Assembly (NCBI RefSeq): GCF_001270495.1
Contig: NZ_LGUR01000219.1
Coordinates: 62,001-126,000, forward strand
Direction of reading: 5' to 3'
From: Streptomyces viridochromogenes
GTDB taxonomy: Bacteria; Actinomycetota; Actinomycetes; Streptomycetales; Streptomycetaceae
Length of the DNA stretch: 64,000 nucleotides
Part shown: piece after piece, positions 17,073 to 25,522 of the stretch
How positions within the stretch are numbered: the stretch's first letter is position 1
How the letters are laid out: the number at the start of each line of letters is the position of its first letter
Made by a program: the position numbers and the translations under genes
The notes under the pieces: generated by a model
The model's database searches: none
The model's input: the letters and a program-made list of their open reading frames with translations, nothing else
What the model was told of the DNA's origin: nothing

Positions 17073-17839
17073 CGGGCCCCGCCGCCCAGCCAGTCCAGGT
17101 CGGTCCCGGCGGCGCGGCCGTTCGCGCCGACGAGTTCGAGGAACGCCTGCTGCAGCGAGGCCGCGTCACCGCGTACCTCGGCGAGGGGGCCGTGGGCCCG
17201 GATGCGTCCGGCGGCCATGACCGCGACCCAGTCGCACAGCGACTCGACGAGTTCCATGACATGGGAGGAGAACACGACGGTCGCGCCGGAGGCGGTGTAG
17301 CGCTCCAGGACGCCGCGGATGGTCTGGGCGGAGACGGGGTCGACGCCCTCGAACGGCTCGTCCAGGAACAGCACTTCGGGGTTGTGCAGAAGCGCGGCCG
17401 CGAGCCCGATCTTCTTGCGCATACCGGTCGAGTAGTCGACGACCAGCTTGTGCTGCGCCCCCGCCAGATCGAGTACGTCCAGCAGCTGGGTGGCCCGCTT
17501 GTCGACCTCGGCGCCGGGCAGCCCGCGCAACCGCCCGGTGTACGCGAGGAGTTCCCGCCCGGAGAGCCGCTCGAAGAGCCGTAGCCCTTCGGGCAGCACC
17601 CCGATCCGCGCCTTCACCTCGACGGGGTCCCGCCAGACGTCGTGCCCGACGACTTCGACGGTCCCCTGATCGGGCCGCAGCAGCCCGGTCACCATGGAAA
17701 GAGTGGTCGTCTTCCCGGCCCCGTTGGGCCCAACCAGCCCGATGAACTTTCCAGCGGGCAACTCCAGATCAATCCCAGCAACAGCAACCTGCTGCCCGAA
17801 CCGCTTCCAGAGCCCGCGCACACTTACGGCCGACGTCAT
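17069..17839 (-). CDS. ABC transporter ATP-binding protein
   Basis: 256 residues. Walker A GPNGAGKTTT (about 37-46), Q-loop region, signature YSTGMRKKIGLA (variant of LSGGQ), Walker B VLFLDEPFEGVD and the H-loop VFSSHVMELVE. Single-domain exporter-type ATPase, forming a pair with the permease. ATG 17839. The signature YSTGM is a frequent variant in this exporter class. Upstream lies a dispersed repeat, not an obvious promoter. Confidence 0.92.
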   Translation of the reverse strand: MTSAVSVRGLWKRFGQQVAVAGIDLELPAGKFIGLVGPNGAGKTTTLSMVTGLLRPDQGTVEVVGHDVWRDPVEVKARIGVLPEGLRLFERLSGRELLAYTGRLRGLPGAEVDKRATQLLDVLDLAGAQHKLVVDYSTGMRKKIGLAAALLHNPEVLFLDEPFEGVDPVSAQTIRGVLERYTASGATVVFSSHVMELVESLCDWVAVMAAGRIRAHGPLAEVRGDAASLQQAFLELVGANGRAAGTDLDWLGGGAR

Positions 17840-17853
17840 GGAGTCAACCTAGA

Positions 17854-17922
17854 AGGGGCGCGGGGCTGTTTCCATATGCGGCTCCGCCGCGTGGGCGCGA
17901 GCGACCACGCACAACCCGCAGT
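17854..17922 (+). repeat. Dispersed 70-75 bp hairpin repeat, long form
   Basis: AGGGGCGCGGGGCTG, then ATGCGGCTCCGCCGCGTGGG and ending near ACCCGCAG. Located between two minus-strand genes (primase-like end at 17961, ATPase start at 17839). Confidence 0.8.
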
Positions 17923-17960
17923 CTCCAACCGGGATCAACCCGGCAGATGAGGAGGCGCTT

Positions 17961-18614
17961 TCAGCGATCCCGGCCGCAGGCATACGCGAGCGGCGAGATC
18001 AACTCCTCCGCATCCGGCAGCCACCGGTTCGCCGGCGTAGGCCGGCAGGCCCACTGCACAGCCCCCCGCGACCCGAACCGCGTCGGCGGCCCGGCGACCC
18101 ACGCCCCCTCGCCGAGCGCGACGAGGTCCAGCGACCCGACCGACCACCCCAGCTTGCGCACCAGGTCGGGAACCTTCACCGACGCACCGGGCAACACGAA
18201 GAAGTGCATCCGACGATCCGGCGTCAACGTCACCGGCCCGAGCGTCAGCTCCATCCGCTCCATACGGGCCAGCGCGAGAAACCCGGCCGTCTCCGGGACG
18301 GAAATCGCGTCGAAGGTGCGCCCCGTCGGCAGCAGGATCGACGCGTTCGGCTGCTTCTGCCACATCCGGCGCGCGACCGTCGCGCTCCCGGTCGCCTGCG
18401 TCTCCCAGTCGGGGCGCGCGGGGTGCGCGCCGGGCGCGGGGCACGCGGTGTCGCCGCAGGAGCAGAGCTGCGCGCCCTCGACGGCCTCCAGCCAGGTCCC
18501 GGGGAACACGTCCCAGTGACGCTCCTCGGCATAGCGAACGGCGGTCTCCAGCAGCGTTTCGCCGCGCTGCTTCGGAATCTGTGCGGCTTCGGTGGCCGGG
18601 ATCGTCTCTTCCAC
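17961..18614 (-). CDS. Bifunctional DNA primase/polymerase-like (prim-pol N-terminal) protein
   Basis: About 217 residues from GTG 18614, preceded by GGAG at 11 bases; an in-frame GTG at 18638 would add eight residues. ETAVRYAEERHWDVFPGTWLEA and a Cys-rich segment CSCGDTACPAPGAHP are typical of the short prim-pol-like proteins common in Streptomyces; the AEP catalytic acidic triad is not obvious, and the helicase part found in plasmid primases is absent. Function on the chromosome is unknown; such genes are widely conserved in the genus. Divergent from the HTH/TPR regulator. Confidence 0.7.
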   Translation of the reverse strand: MEETIPATEAAQIPKQRGETLLETAVRYAEERHWDVFPGTWLEAVEGAQLCSCGDTACPAPGAHPARPDWETQATGSATVARRMWQKQPNASILLPTGRTFDAISVPETAGFLALARMERMELTLGPVTLTPDRRMHFFVLPGASVKVPDLVRKLGWSVGSLDLVALGEGAWVAGPPTRFGSRGAVQWACRPTPANRWLPDAEELISPLAYACGRDR

Positions 18615-18943
18615 GCCCAACACAACTCCCGCACCCACCTCGGGTTACGGGCGTAGCGCGCGCGGGGGAGGAGCATTGATTCCTCATCTGGGGCGCATGG
18701 GTGCATGTGTGGGGGCGCGCGGGAGGATCCGTCGCCGGAGCTGGGTAGCCCACTGTGGGGTCGGCTTCCGCCTTTACCCCGGCAATCCTCGCAAGCCTCG
18801 CATTTTCGGTATGACGACGGGGCATTGATCTTCACGGCCGGAAATCCTGCGGTGCACAGCCAGTGCCCCCGCGCCGGACACCGGCGGTGAAGGACACGTC
18901 AACTCGGTGCGTGGGCAGGCACCGCAGCCACAGGGGGTACGCC
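18615..18943. other. Divergent promoter region
   Basis: 329 bp between the primase-like gene and the HTH/TPR regulator. GCATTGAT occurs twice, at 18673 and 18823, 150 bp apart on the plus strand. No gene or clear hairpin seen. Confidence 0.4.
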
Positions 18944-20329
18944 ATGGCCGCAAGGCCTCTCGTCGCGCGACAGCCGAACGAACGGCTGCAGGCGCTCATC
19001 CAGGAAGCGGGCTGCTCGAACGCCGGGCTGGCTCGCCGGGTCAACATGTGCGGCGCCGAGCACGGTCTCGATCTGCGCTACGACAAGACCTCCGTGGCCC
19101 GTTGGCTACGAGGACAGCAGCCGAGGGGGCGGGCGCCGGCGATCATCGCGGAGGCGCTCGGCCGCAAGCTGGGCCGTACGGTCACGATCGACGAGATCGG
19201 CATGGCCAACGGCAAGAACCTCGCGTCCGGCGTCGGTCTCCAGTTCTCGCCGACTGTACTGGGGGCCATTGAGCAGGTGTGCGAGCTGTGGCGCAGCGAC
19301 GTGGGGCGCCGGGACTTCCTGTCCGGCTCGTCCGTCGCCGCGTCCGCGCTGGTCGAGCCCAGCCGCGACTGGTTGATCTCGTCGCCGGACTCGCAGGTGT
19401 CGCGCTCGGCCGGACCGCGCGTGGGGCAGTCCGACGTGGCGGCCGTGCGTGCGATGACGCAGGCACTCGTCGACCTTGATCACCAGTACGGCAGCGGGCA
19501 TGTGCGCCCGGTCGTCGTGCACTACCTGAACAGCGTCGTCTCCGGGCTGCTGGCGGGGTCGTACCGGGAGGCGGTCGGTCGGGAACTCTTCGCCGCCGTC
19601 GCGCGGTTGACCGAGCTCGCCGGGTACATGGCCGTCGACACCGGCCAACCGGGACTCGCCCAGCGGTACTACATCCAGGCGCTCAGGCTGGCGCAGGCCG
19701 CGGGAGACCGGGGGTACGGCGGGTATGTACTGGCCGCCTCCATGAGCCATCTCGCCGCGCAGCTCGGAAACCCGCGGGAGATCGCGCAGTTGGCGCGGGC
19801 GGCGCAGGAGGGGGCGCGGGGGCGCGTGACCCCGCGCGCGGAGGCGATGTTCTATGCGGCGGAAGCGCGAGGGCATGCCTTGATGGGTGACGCGCGGGCC
19901 GCCCAGGTGGCCTCCGGACGGGCCGTGACCGCGCTGGAGACGGCGGATCCGGAGTCCGGGGACGACCCGACCTGGATCGCGCACTTCGACGAGGCGTATC
20001 TCGCCGACGAGTTGGCGCACTGCCACCGCGACCTCGGCCAGGCCGAGGCGGCGGCGCGGCGCGCGGAGGAATCGCTGGCCGGGCTCCCGGAGACGAAGGC
20101 GCGACGCCGGGCGATCGGCTATGTGCTGCTCGCCACAGCACAGGTGCAGCAGCGCGAGATCGAACAGGCCTGCCACACCGGACTGAAGGCCGTGGAACTC
20201 CTGGAGACCCTGCGTTCCAACCGGGGCGCCGAGTATCTGGACGACTTCCAGCAGCGGCTGGAGCCGTACCGGGACGAGCCGGTGGTAAGGGAGTTCGGGG
20301 CGCGGCTGGATGTCCAGGCAGCGGCGTGA
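18944..20329 (+). CDS. HTH regulator with TPR-like C-terminal domain (NsdA-like architecture)
   Basis: 461 residues from ATG 18944, with AGGGGG upstream; the GTG/ATG at 18863 would add 27 unconserved residues. N-terminal ~90 residues hold a phage-repressor-like HTH (ERLQALIQEAGCSNAGLAR, then KTSVARWLRGQQP). The rest is a chain of helices with TPR character (GQPGLAQRYYIQALRLAQA; LGQAEAAARRAEESLAGLP). Architecture resembles the Streptomyces NsdA group of developmental/antibiotic repressors, but identity is uncertain. Probably a cytosolic DNA-binding regulator responding to a peptide or partner protein. Confidence 0.7.
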   Translation: MAARPLVARQPNERLQALIQEAGCSNAGLARRVNMCGAEHGLDLRYDKTSVARWLRGQQPRGRAPAIIAEALGRKLGRTVTIDEIGMANGKNLASGVGLQFSPTVLGAIEQVCELWRSDVGRRDFLSGSSVAASALVEPSRDWLISSPDSQVSRSAGPRVGQSDVAAVRAMTQALVDLDHQYGSGHVRPVVVHYLNSVVSGLLAGSYREAVGRELFAAVARLTELAGYMAVDTGQPGLAQRYYIQALRLAQAAGDRGYGGYVLAASMSHLAAQLGNPREIAQLARAAQEGARGRVTPRAEAMFYAAEARGHALMGDARAAQVASGRAVTALETADPESGDDPTWIAHFDEAYLADELAHCHRDLGQAEAAARRAEESLAGLPETKARRRAIGYVLLATAQVQQREIEQACHTGLKAVELLETLRSNRGAEYLDDFQQRLEPYRDEPVVREFGARLDVQAAA

Positions 20330-20531
20330 AACCAAGGGGTACGAGGGCGTGAACGGCAGGGAAATGAAGGCGCCGGTGCGGAAAGGGGGGCGTATGTAGC
20401 GGATGGGGGGCCGGGATTGTTACGGCGGTCACAGCGATGCAGGTCACGTCTTGAGCTGCGTAGCACGCGGATCGGCGGACCCGGTAGCGTGACCCGACGA
20501 TTCACAAGGTCCCCCATTAGTAGGAGTCCCG

Positions 20532-22409
20532 GTGACGCAGAGTGGACGGGGCGAGGAGCCCTCGGCGCGACCCGCGCGCGAAGGCATCGTGCTGCCCTCC
20601 GACGGCGGTGAGCCGCTGCTGCCGGGCATGATCGGTGGGCAGAGCGGCCAGCCGACGTCGGTTCCGGCCGCGCCGCCGGCCACGCCCCAGCCCTCGGCAC
20701 CGCCCGGCGGCCAGTCCTGGGGCAGCCCCTGGGGGCCCGAGCAGACCCCGCCCGCGCAGTCGCCGCAACCGCCGGCCGCGCCGGGGCAGACCTGGGGAAC
20801 GCCGCCCGGCCAGTCCTGGGGCGGGCAGCAGGAACAGCAGCAGCCGTACCCGGGCGGCCACGCCGGGGCGTCGCCGTCGCCGGCTCCGTGGGGCGCGGCG
20901 CCGGATGCCGCCGGGGGCACGCCGTCCGAGTCGGCCCAGCCGTTGCCGCCGGAGGGTGTGTCGTACGGCGGGGGAGCGCAGGGCACGCCGTCGTACGGCC
21001 AGGGGGCGCCGGCCGGCGGAGCGCCCCTGCCGGCGCGGCAGCAGTACCCGCAGCAGCCCCAGCAGCCGCAGCCGCCGTACGGTCAGGGCGGTGGCCCGTC
21101 GGCTCCGCTGCCTCCGGCCGGCGGCCAGGCGTACGGTGCTCCCGGCTTCGACGGTGCGCTGCCGCCTGCCCAGCAGGGCGGCCAGAGCGCGCCGATGCCG
21201 CCCGCCGGTCCCGGTGCCGGTGGCTTCGGGGCCCCGTTGCCCCCGGCCGACGAAGGCGCCACCCAGTACATACCGCCCGTCGCCGCGCCGCCCGCGCCCG
21301 TAGCCGACGAAGGAGTGACGCAGTACATCCCGCCGGTGGGGCCCGGGGCGCTGCCCCCCGAGGTGCCCGGTGAGAGCACGCAGATCCTGGGGCGGGCCCG
21401 GCAGGGCGGCGGCGCCGGTCCGCAGGGCGGCGCCGGAGCGATGCCGGCGGCCGCTTCCGGGACCGACGCGGACGCCACTCAGTACATCCCGCCCGTGACC
21501 GGCCAGCCGGGCGGGGCGGCCCAGCCGGGGCCGGGGCGGCAGCCGCTCTCCGACTTCGACAACCTCTTCCGCAGCGAGCCGGGCGGCGAACCCCCGGCCG
21601 CGGCCACCCAGCAGCTGCCGCGCTTCCAGCAGCCCCAACCGCAGCCTCAGGGCCCGCGCGAGACGGGGTACTTCCCGCCCGGCCCCCACGGACAGCACGG
21701 GCATCACGGACAGCCTGGCTCGCACGGCCCGAACGCCGACGACATCGGCGGGGGAGGCCGCGGCGGCCGTCGTACGGGCTCTCGGGTGCCGCTCATGGCT
21801 GCCGTGGGCGTCGGCATCGCCGTTCTCGGCATCGGTGCGGGCGCGATGCTCGCCGGTGGGGGCGGGGACGACCAGAAGAGCGACGACAACAGGCCGGTGT
21901 CCGCCACGGCTCCGGCGACCGAGGGTTCCCCGTCGCCGTCCGAGGACCCGGCCGAGCAGCAGGCGATCGCGCTGGACAAGCTTCTGGCGGACAGCGGCGA
22001 CAGCCGTACCACCGTGATCAAGGCCGTGGCCGCTGTGAAGTCCTGCGGCAACCTCCCGCAGGCCGCCACCGACCTGCGGGGCGCGGCCAAGCAGCGCAAC
22101 CAGCTGGTCACCGACCTGTCCAAGCTCTCCGTCGACCAGCTCCCGAGCCACACCGAGCTGACCACCGCGCTGACCAAGGCGTGGCAGGCGTCGGCGTCCG
22201 CCGACAACCACTACGCGGCGTGGGCGGACCAGGTGGCGGCCAAGAAGGGGCAGCTCTGCAAGAAGGGCCAGGCCCGTTCCACCGGCCAGACCCAGGCCGG
22301 CAACCGGGCCAGCGGCACGGCCAGCGCGGAGAAGAAGGCGGCCGCGCAGCTGTGGAACACGATCGCCAAGAAGTACGGGCTGACGGAGCGCCAGCCGACG
22401 CAGCTGTAG
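20532..22409 (+). CDS. Pro/Gly/Gln-rich single-span membrane protein with TQYIPPV repeats
   Basis: 625 residues from GTG 20532, TAGGAG just upstream. Residues 1-415 are disordered, rich in Pro/Gly/Gln/Ala. Three short repeats (A/V)TQYIPPV lie at 243-250, 262-269 and 315-322, plus the related STQILG at 282-287 and ATQQLP at 358-363. A single transmembrane segment (about 419-442) separates the long cytosolic N-terminus from an Ala/Lys-rich external C-terminal domain (about 475-625) with two conserved cysteines (KSCGNLPQ, GQLCKKG). Threonine-rich motifs could be kinase targets or binding sites. No recognised enzyme domain; function unknown. Confidence 0.75.
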   Translation: MTQSGRGEEPSARPAREGIVLPSDGGEPLLPGMIGGQSGQPTSVPAAPPATPQPSAPPGGQSWGSPWGPEQTPPAQSPQPPAAPGQTWGTPPGQSWGGQQEQQQPYPGGHAGASPSPAPWGAAPDAAGGTPSESAQPLPPEGVSYGGGAQGTPSYGQGAPAGGAPLPARQQYPQQPQQPQPPYGQGGGPSAPLPPAGGQAYGAPGFDGALPPAQQGGQSAPMPPAGPGAGGFGAPLPPADEGATQYIPPVAAPPAPVADEGVTQYIPPVGPGALPPEVPGESTQILGRARQGGGAGPQGGAGAMPAAASGTDADATQYIPPVTGQPGGAAQPGPGRQPLSDFDNLFRSEPGGEPPAAATQQLPRFQQPQPQPQGPRETGYFPPGPHGQHGHHGQPGSHGPNADDIGGGGRGGRRTGSRVPLMAAVGVGIAVLGIGAGAMLAGGGGDDQKSDDNRPVSATAPATEGSPSPSEDPAEQQAIALDKLLADSGDSRTTVIKAVAAVKSCGNLPQAATDLRGAAKQRNQLVTDLSKLSVDQLPSHTELTTALTKAWQASASADNHYAAWADQVAAKKGQLCKKGQARSTGQTQAGNRASGTASAEKKAAAQLWNTIAKKYGLTERQPTQL

Positions 22410-22455
22410 AACGGGCGCCGGGCGGTCTGTTCAGTGCGGTTCAGGGCAGTGCAGT

Positions 22456-23769
22456 TCAGTTCAGCTGGGCGCTCTGGAGTGTCCGCGTCACGTCGATGAA
22501 GCCCTTGCGGGCCGCCACCAGCCTGCCCTCGCGTACGACCTGGAGGGTCACCTTGCGGTTGACCAGGCGGGGGTAGCCGACGGCGGCCAGGACGTCCTGG
22601 AACTTCCACTGGAGGGTCGGCGTGAGCCCGCCCGTGGAGACCTTCAGGCCCTTGTTCAGGGCCTCTCGCACGGAGTCGGCGGTGACGGCGCCGTCGCCGA
22701 GCGACTCGACGACCTTCTTGAACGCCGTGTACGCGATCCACGTGGTCTGCACTCCGGCGTCCGCGGGATCGATGCGGTTGTCGCCGAAGGCCTGCTCGCT
22801 GATCACCTTCTTCATCGGGTCCCAGCGCGGATCGCTCGCGACGGGGTACCAGCCGGTGATGTACGACCCCTCGTAGGGGCTGGACGCCCCGCCGTTGGCG
22901 TTGATCACGGTCTGGTCGACGCTGCCGAGGACGGTGGCGGTGCGCACATCGGCGTGGTCCTCGCGGGCGCGCCGGAAGGAGTCCATGAAGGTGGTGGTGC
23001 GATCGCCGAGGGCGGGCACCACACATCCCGGGTCCGACAGGTCGGTGGTGGAGGAGTGCCGGAGCGCCCGCTCCGACTGGCCGCCGTACTCGGTGGCGTC
23101 CTCCTCGGCGAGCTGGTCGGCGGCGCTCGGGTGCCCGCCCGCCCTGAGGCCGGAGTTGAGCAGCGGCGGCAGCTCGTCGCCCGCGATGCTGTCGGGACGT
23201 ACCAGCGCGATGCGGCCGCAGGAGCGGGCCAGTTCCCGGCCGAGGCCGGCCAGGAGGGTGGGCTGGCCGCCGTTGACGGGGTAGGAGAGCGGGCTGGTGA
23301 ATTCGGCGTTGGTGATGCCGTAGCCGCCTATGTACGGGATTCCGGCGCCCTCCAGCGAGGGCAGGAAGGTGTCGCCGTACTGGCTGTAGGAGCCGAGGAC
23401 GGCGACGACGTTCTCCTCGATCGCGCGGTCGGCGCACCGGGCCGCGGCCACGCTGTCGTTGCGGTCGTTGCAGGTGAGAACCTTGAGCTTGCGGCCGCCG
23501 ATGCCGCCGCGGGCGTTGACCCAGCGGGCGTACGCCTGCGCGAAGGCGGGCATGCCGGGCTTGTTGGTCGCCTTGGTGTTCTCCGGCGCCCAGGTCATCA
23601 CGGTGATCGTGTCGTCCCCGGAACCCCCCGTGGTACCGGGGATGACACCACATCCGACGGCCAGCGACGCGCACGCCACCAGTGCCCCCGCAGCGCGTGC
23701 GGAGGCTCGGACGGGCCGGTTGGTGATCGTGGGGAGGACGGTGCTGCGGGTGCGTCGCCTGCCGGTCAT
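22456..23769 (-). CDS. ABC transporter substrate-binding lipoprotein (branched-chain amino acid type)
   Basis: About 437 residues from ATG 23769; an in-frame GTG at 23790 gives seven more residues and neither has a strong Shine-Dalgarno. The N-terminus has an Arg-rich region, a hydrophobic stretch and a lipobox-like LAVGC, so it is probably a lipoprotein. The mature part begins TITVMTWAPEN and shows the periplasmic-binding fold of Leu/Ile/Val-type receptors (NARGGIGGRKLKVLTCND, VVAVLGSYSQYG, IPYIGGYGITN). No transport partner genes are adjacent, so it may work alone as a receptor or with a distant transporter. Convergent with the Pro/Gly-rich protein. Confidence 0.8.
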   Translation of the reverse strand: MTGRRRTRSTVLPTITNRPVRASARAAGALVACASLAVGCGVIPGTTGGSGDDTITVMTWAPENTKATNKPGMPAFAQAYARWVNARGGIGGRKLKVLTCNDRNDSVAAARCADRAIEENVVAVLGSYSQYGDTFLPSLEGAGIPYIGGYGITNAEFTSPLSYPVNGGQPTLLAGLGRELARSCGRIALVRPDSIAGDELPPLLNSGLRAGGHPSAADQLAEEDATEYGGQSERALRHSSTTDLSDPGCVVPALGDRTTTFMDSFRRAREDHADVRTATVLGSVDQTVINANGGASSPYEGSYITGWYPVASDPRWDPMKKVISEQAFGDNRIDPADAGVQTTWIAYTAFKKVVESLGDGAVTADSVREALNKGLKVSTGGLTPTLQWKFQDVLAAVGYPRLVNRKVTLQVVREGRLVAARKGFIDVTRTLQSAQLN

Positions 23770-23886
23770 GGATACGCACGATTCCGCCACACCACTAACC
23801 CGAGCGTGACCCTTGGTTATCCTTCAGTGACGGGAAGGTGAATTACGGGGGTCGGTGAGGCGCCTGTGAGGGGGAACGTACGATCG

Positions 23887-24387
23887 ATGACCGTGCAAGG
23901 TTCGGATAGCTCTTCCCGTCGCGCCCGTCGCTCCTCCACCATGGGCGGCATGCCACTCAACGACATGCCGTGGTGGCGCTGGCGCAGCAATGTGCGCTCC
24001 GCGCTGCACATGCTCTCCGATCCGGTCTTCCAGCGTGAGGTCTGGCTGGCCGGCGTCGACGGATACGGCGACGTGACCGACGCCGTGTACCGCCTCGTCG
24101 AGGACACCTGGCTGGACAACTGGTCCGCCGAGAAATACGTCGGCACGATCTTCCGTGACTCGCAGGAGGCGGCGCTCGTCGACACCGCCGTGCTGCGCGT
24201 GCTGCGGATCATGCATCAGGTCGGCCCGGACGCGCAGGTCGCCGCGTACCTGGAGAACCAGGGGTGGCCGGAGGCGGTGCGGGCGGCGCGCGACGCGCAT
24301 GTCCGGATGGCCATGGCCGACGGCGAGGACCCGGACGCCCCACCGCGGACACTGGAAGTGCTGGCGATCATGACGCGGTCCGCGTAG
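23887..24387 (+). CDS. Conserved hypothetical protein (about 166 aa)
   Basis: 166 residues from ATG 23887; GAGGGGG lies about 10-15 bp upstream, and an in-frame GTG at 23866 is an alternative start. Soluble, mixed helical, aromatic-rich core (MPWWRWRSNVRSALHML, DPVFQREVWLAGVDGYGDV, LVEDTWLDNWSAEKY). No membrane span and no motif I recognise. It sits 85 bp upstream of purU on the same strand, with which it may be transcribed. Function unknown. Confidence 0.75.
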   Translation: MTVQGSDSSSRRARRSSTMGGMPLNDMPWWRWRSNVRSALHMLSDPVFQREVWLAGVDGYGDVTDAVYRLVEDTWLDNWSAEKYVGTIFRDSQEAALVDTAVLRVLRIMHQVGPDAQVAAYLENQGWPEAVRAARDAHVRMAMADGEDPDAPPRTLEVLAIMTRSA

Positions 24388-24472
24388 GCGGTCCGGGCAG
24401 AGGGGCGGGTACGCGGTCCGGGTAACGGGACGGCTGTCCCGTGCGGGGGCCGGATATGGGACCCTGTGCTGC

Positions 24473-25354
24473 ATGAACCAGCAGTCCAGCCGAGCCGCGG
24501 TCTCCTCCGACCAGTACGTCCTCACCCTCGCCTGCCCCGACAAGCAGGGCATCGTGCACGCCGTGTCGAGCTACCTCTTCATGACCGGCTGCAACATCGA
24601 GGACAGTCAGCAGTTCGGCGACCACGACACGGGACTGTTCTTCATGCGCGTCCACTTCTCGGCGGAGGCGCCGGTGACGGTGGACAAGCTGCGGGCGAGC
24701 TTCGCGGCGATCGGTGACGCCTTCCAGATGGACTGGCAGATCCACCGGGCCGAGGAGAAGATGCGGATCGTGCTCATGGTCAGCAAGTTCGGGCACTGCC
24801 TGAACGACCTGCTGTTCCGGGCGCGGATCGGGGCGCTGCCGGTGGAGATCGCCGCCGTGGTGTCCAACCACACCGACTTCGCCGAGCTCGTGGGGTCGTA
24901 CGACATCCCCTTCCACCACATCCCGGTGACCAAGGACAACAAGGCCGAGGCCGAGGCCCAGCTGCTGGAGATCGTGCGGGAACAGGGCGTGGAGCTGGTC
25001 GTGCTCGCCCGGTACATGCAGGTGCTCTCCGACGATCTGTGCAAGGCGCTCAGCGGGCGGATCATCAACATCCACCACTCCTTCCTGCCGAGCTTCAAGG
25101 GTGCGAAGCCGTATCACCAGGCGCACACGCGCGGTGTGAAGCTGATCGGGGCGACGGCGCACTATGTGACCGCTGACCTCGACGAGGGGCCGATCATCGA
25201 GCAGGAGGTCGAGCGGGTGGGGCATGACGTCACGCCGGACCAGCTCGTGGCGATCGGCCGCGATGTGGAGTGCCAGGCGCTGGCCCGGGCGGTCAAGTGG
25301 CATGCCGAGCGGAGGATCCTGCTGAACGGGCGGCGGACGGTCGTCTTCGCCTAG
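24473..25354 (+). CDS. purU: Formyltetrahydrofolate deformylase
   Basis: 293 residues. N-terminal ACT domain (about 12-90, LTLACPDKQGIVHAVSSYLF) then a formyltransferase-like hydrolase domain with LPVEIAAVVSNHTDF, IPVTKDNK, and the catalytic segment INIHHSFLPSFKGAKPY followed by a conserved Asp region TADLDEGPIIEQ. Hydrolyses 10-formyl-THF to formate and THF, balancing one-carbon pools. Complete length. ATG 24473 lies within the family-expected start. Convergent with the anti-sigma gene across an inverted pair of dispersed repeats. Confidence 0.95.
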   Translation: MNQQSSRAAVSSDQYVLTLACPDKQGIVHAVSSYLFMTGCNIEDSQQFGDHDTGLFFMRVHFSAEAPVTVDKLRASFAAIGDAFQMDWQIHRAEEKMRIVLMVSKFGHCLNDLLFRARIGALPVEIAAVVSNHTDFAELVGSYDIPFHHIPVTKDNKAEAEAQLLEIVREQGVELVVLARYMQVLSDDLCKALSGRIINIHHSFLPSFKGAKPYHQAHTRGVKLIGATAHYVTADLDEGPIIEQEVERVGHDVTPDQLVAIGRDVECQALARAVKWHAERRILLNGRRTVVFA

Positions 25355-25378
25355 TCGCTCGGAGGTACTGGTTCGGGG

Positions 25379-25427
25379 GCGGCCGCGGGTAGTCGTTGGC
25401 TGATCGCGCAGTTCCCCGCGCCCCTTG
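25379..25427 (-). repeat. Dispersed repeat, short form (left copy)
   Basis: Contains GCGCAGTTCCCCGCGCCCCT at 25406-25425, reverse orientation of the copy at 25454. Lacks the central GCGGCTCCGCCGC hairpin of the long form. Confidence 0.8.
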
Positions 25428-25474
25428 GAAGGTACGTGCAGTGGACGTGCTTTTAGGGGCGCGGGGAACTGCGC
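25406..25474. terminator. 20-bp perfect inverted repeat formed by head-to-head repeats
   Basis: Arms 25406-25425 and 25455-25474 are perfectly complementary over 20 bp (22 with flanks), loop 29 bases. Placed between the convergent purU and anti-sigma genes, so probably a bidirectional terminator. Confidence 0.7.
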
Positions 25475-25505
25475 GACAAGCCCCCACTCACCCGCAGCCG
25501 CCCGC
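25454..25505 (+). repeat. Dispersed repeat, short form (right copy)
   Basis: GGGGCGCGGGGAACTGCGCGAC at its core continues into ACCCGCAGCCGCC, as in the other members of the family at 1099 and, with extra hairpin, at 17854 and 56801. Confidence 0.8.
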
Positions 25506-25522
25506 GAACCCCCGACCCACCC

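Noticed and set aside
20517..22211. 564-residue minus-strand frame opposite the Pro/Gly-rich protein
   Set aside because: Shadow of a repetitive plus-strand gene; no domain or start signal.
22211..23779. 522-residue alternate-frame ORF over the binding-protein gene
   Set aside because: Same strand, shifted frame, Arg/Pro-rich shadow of a real gene.
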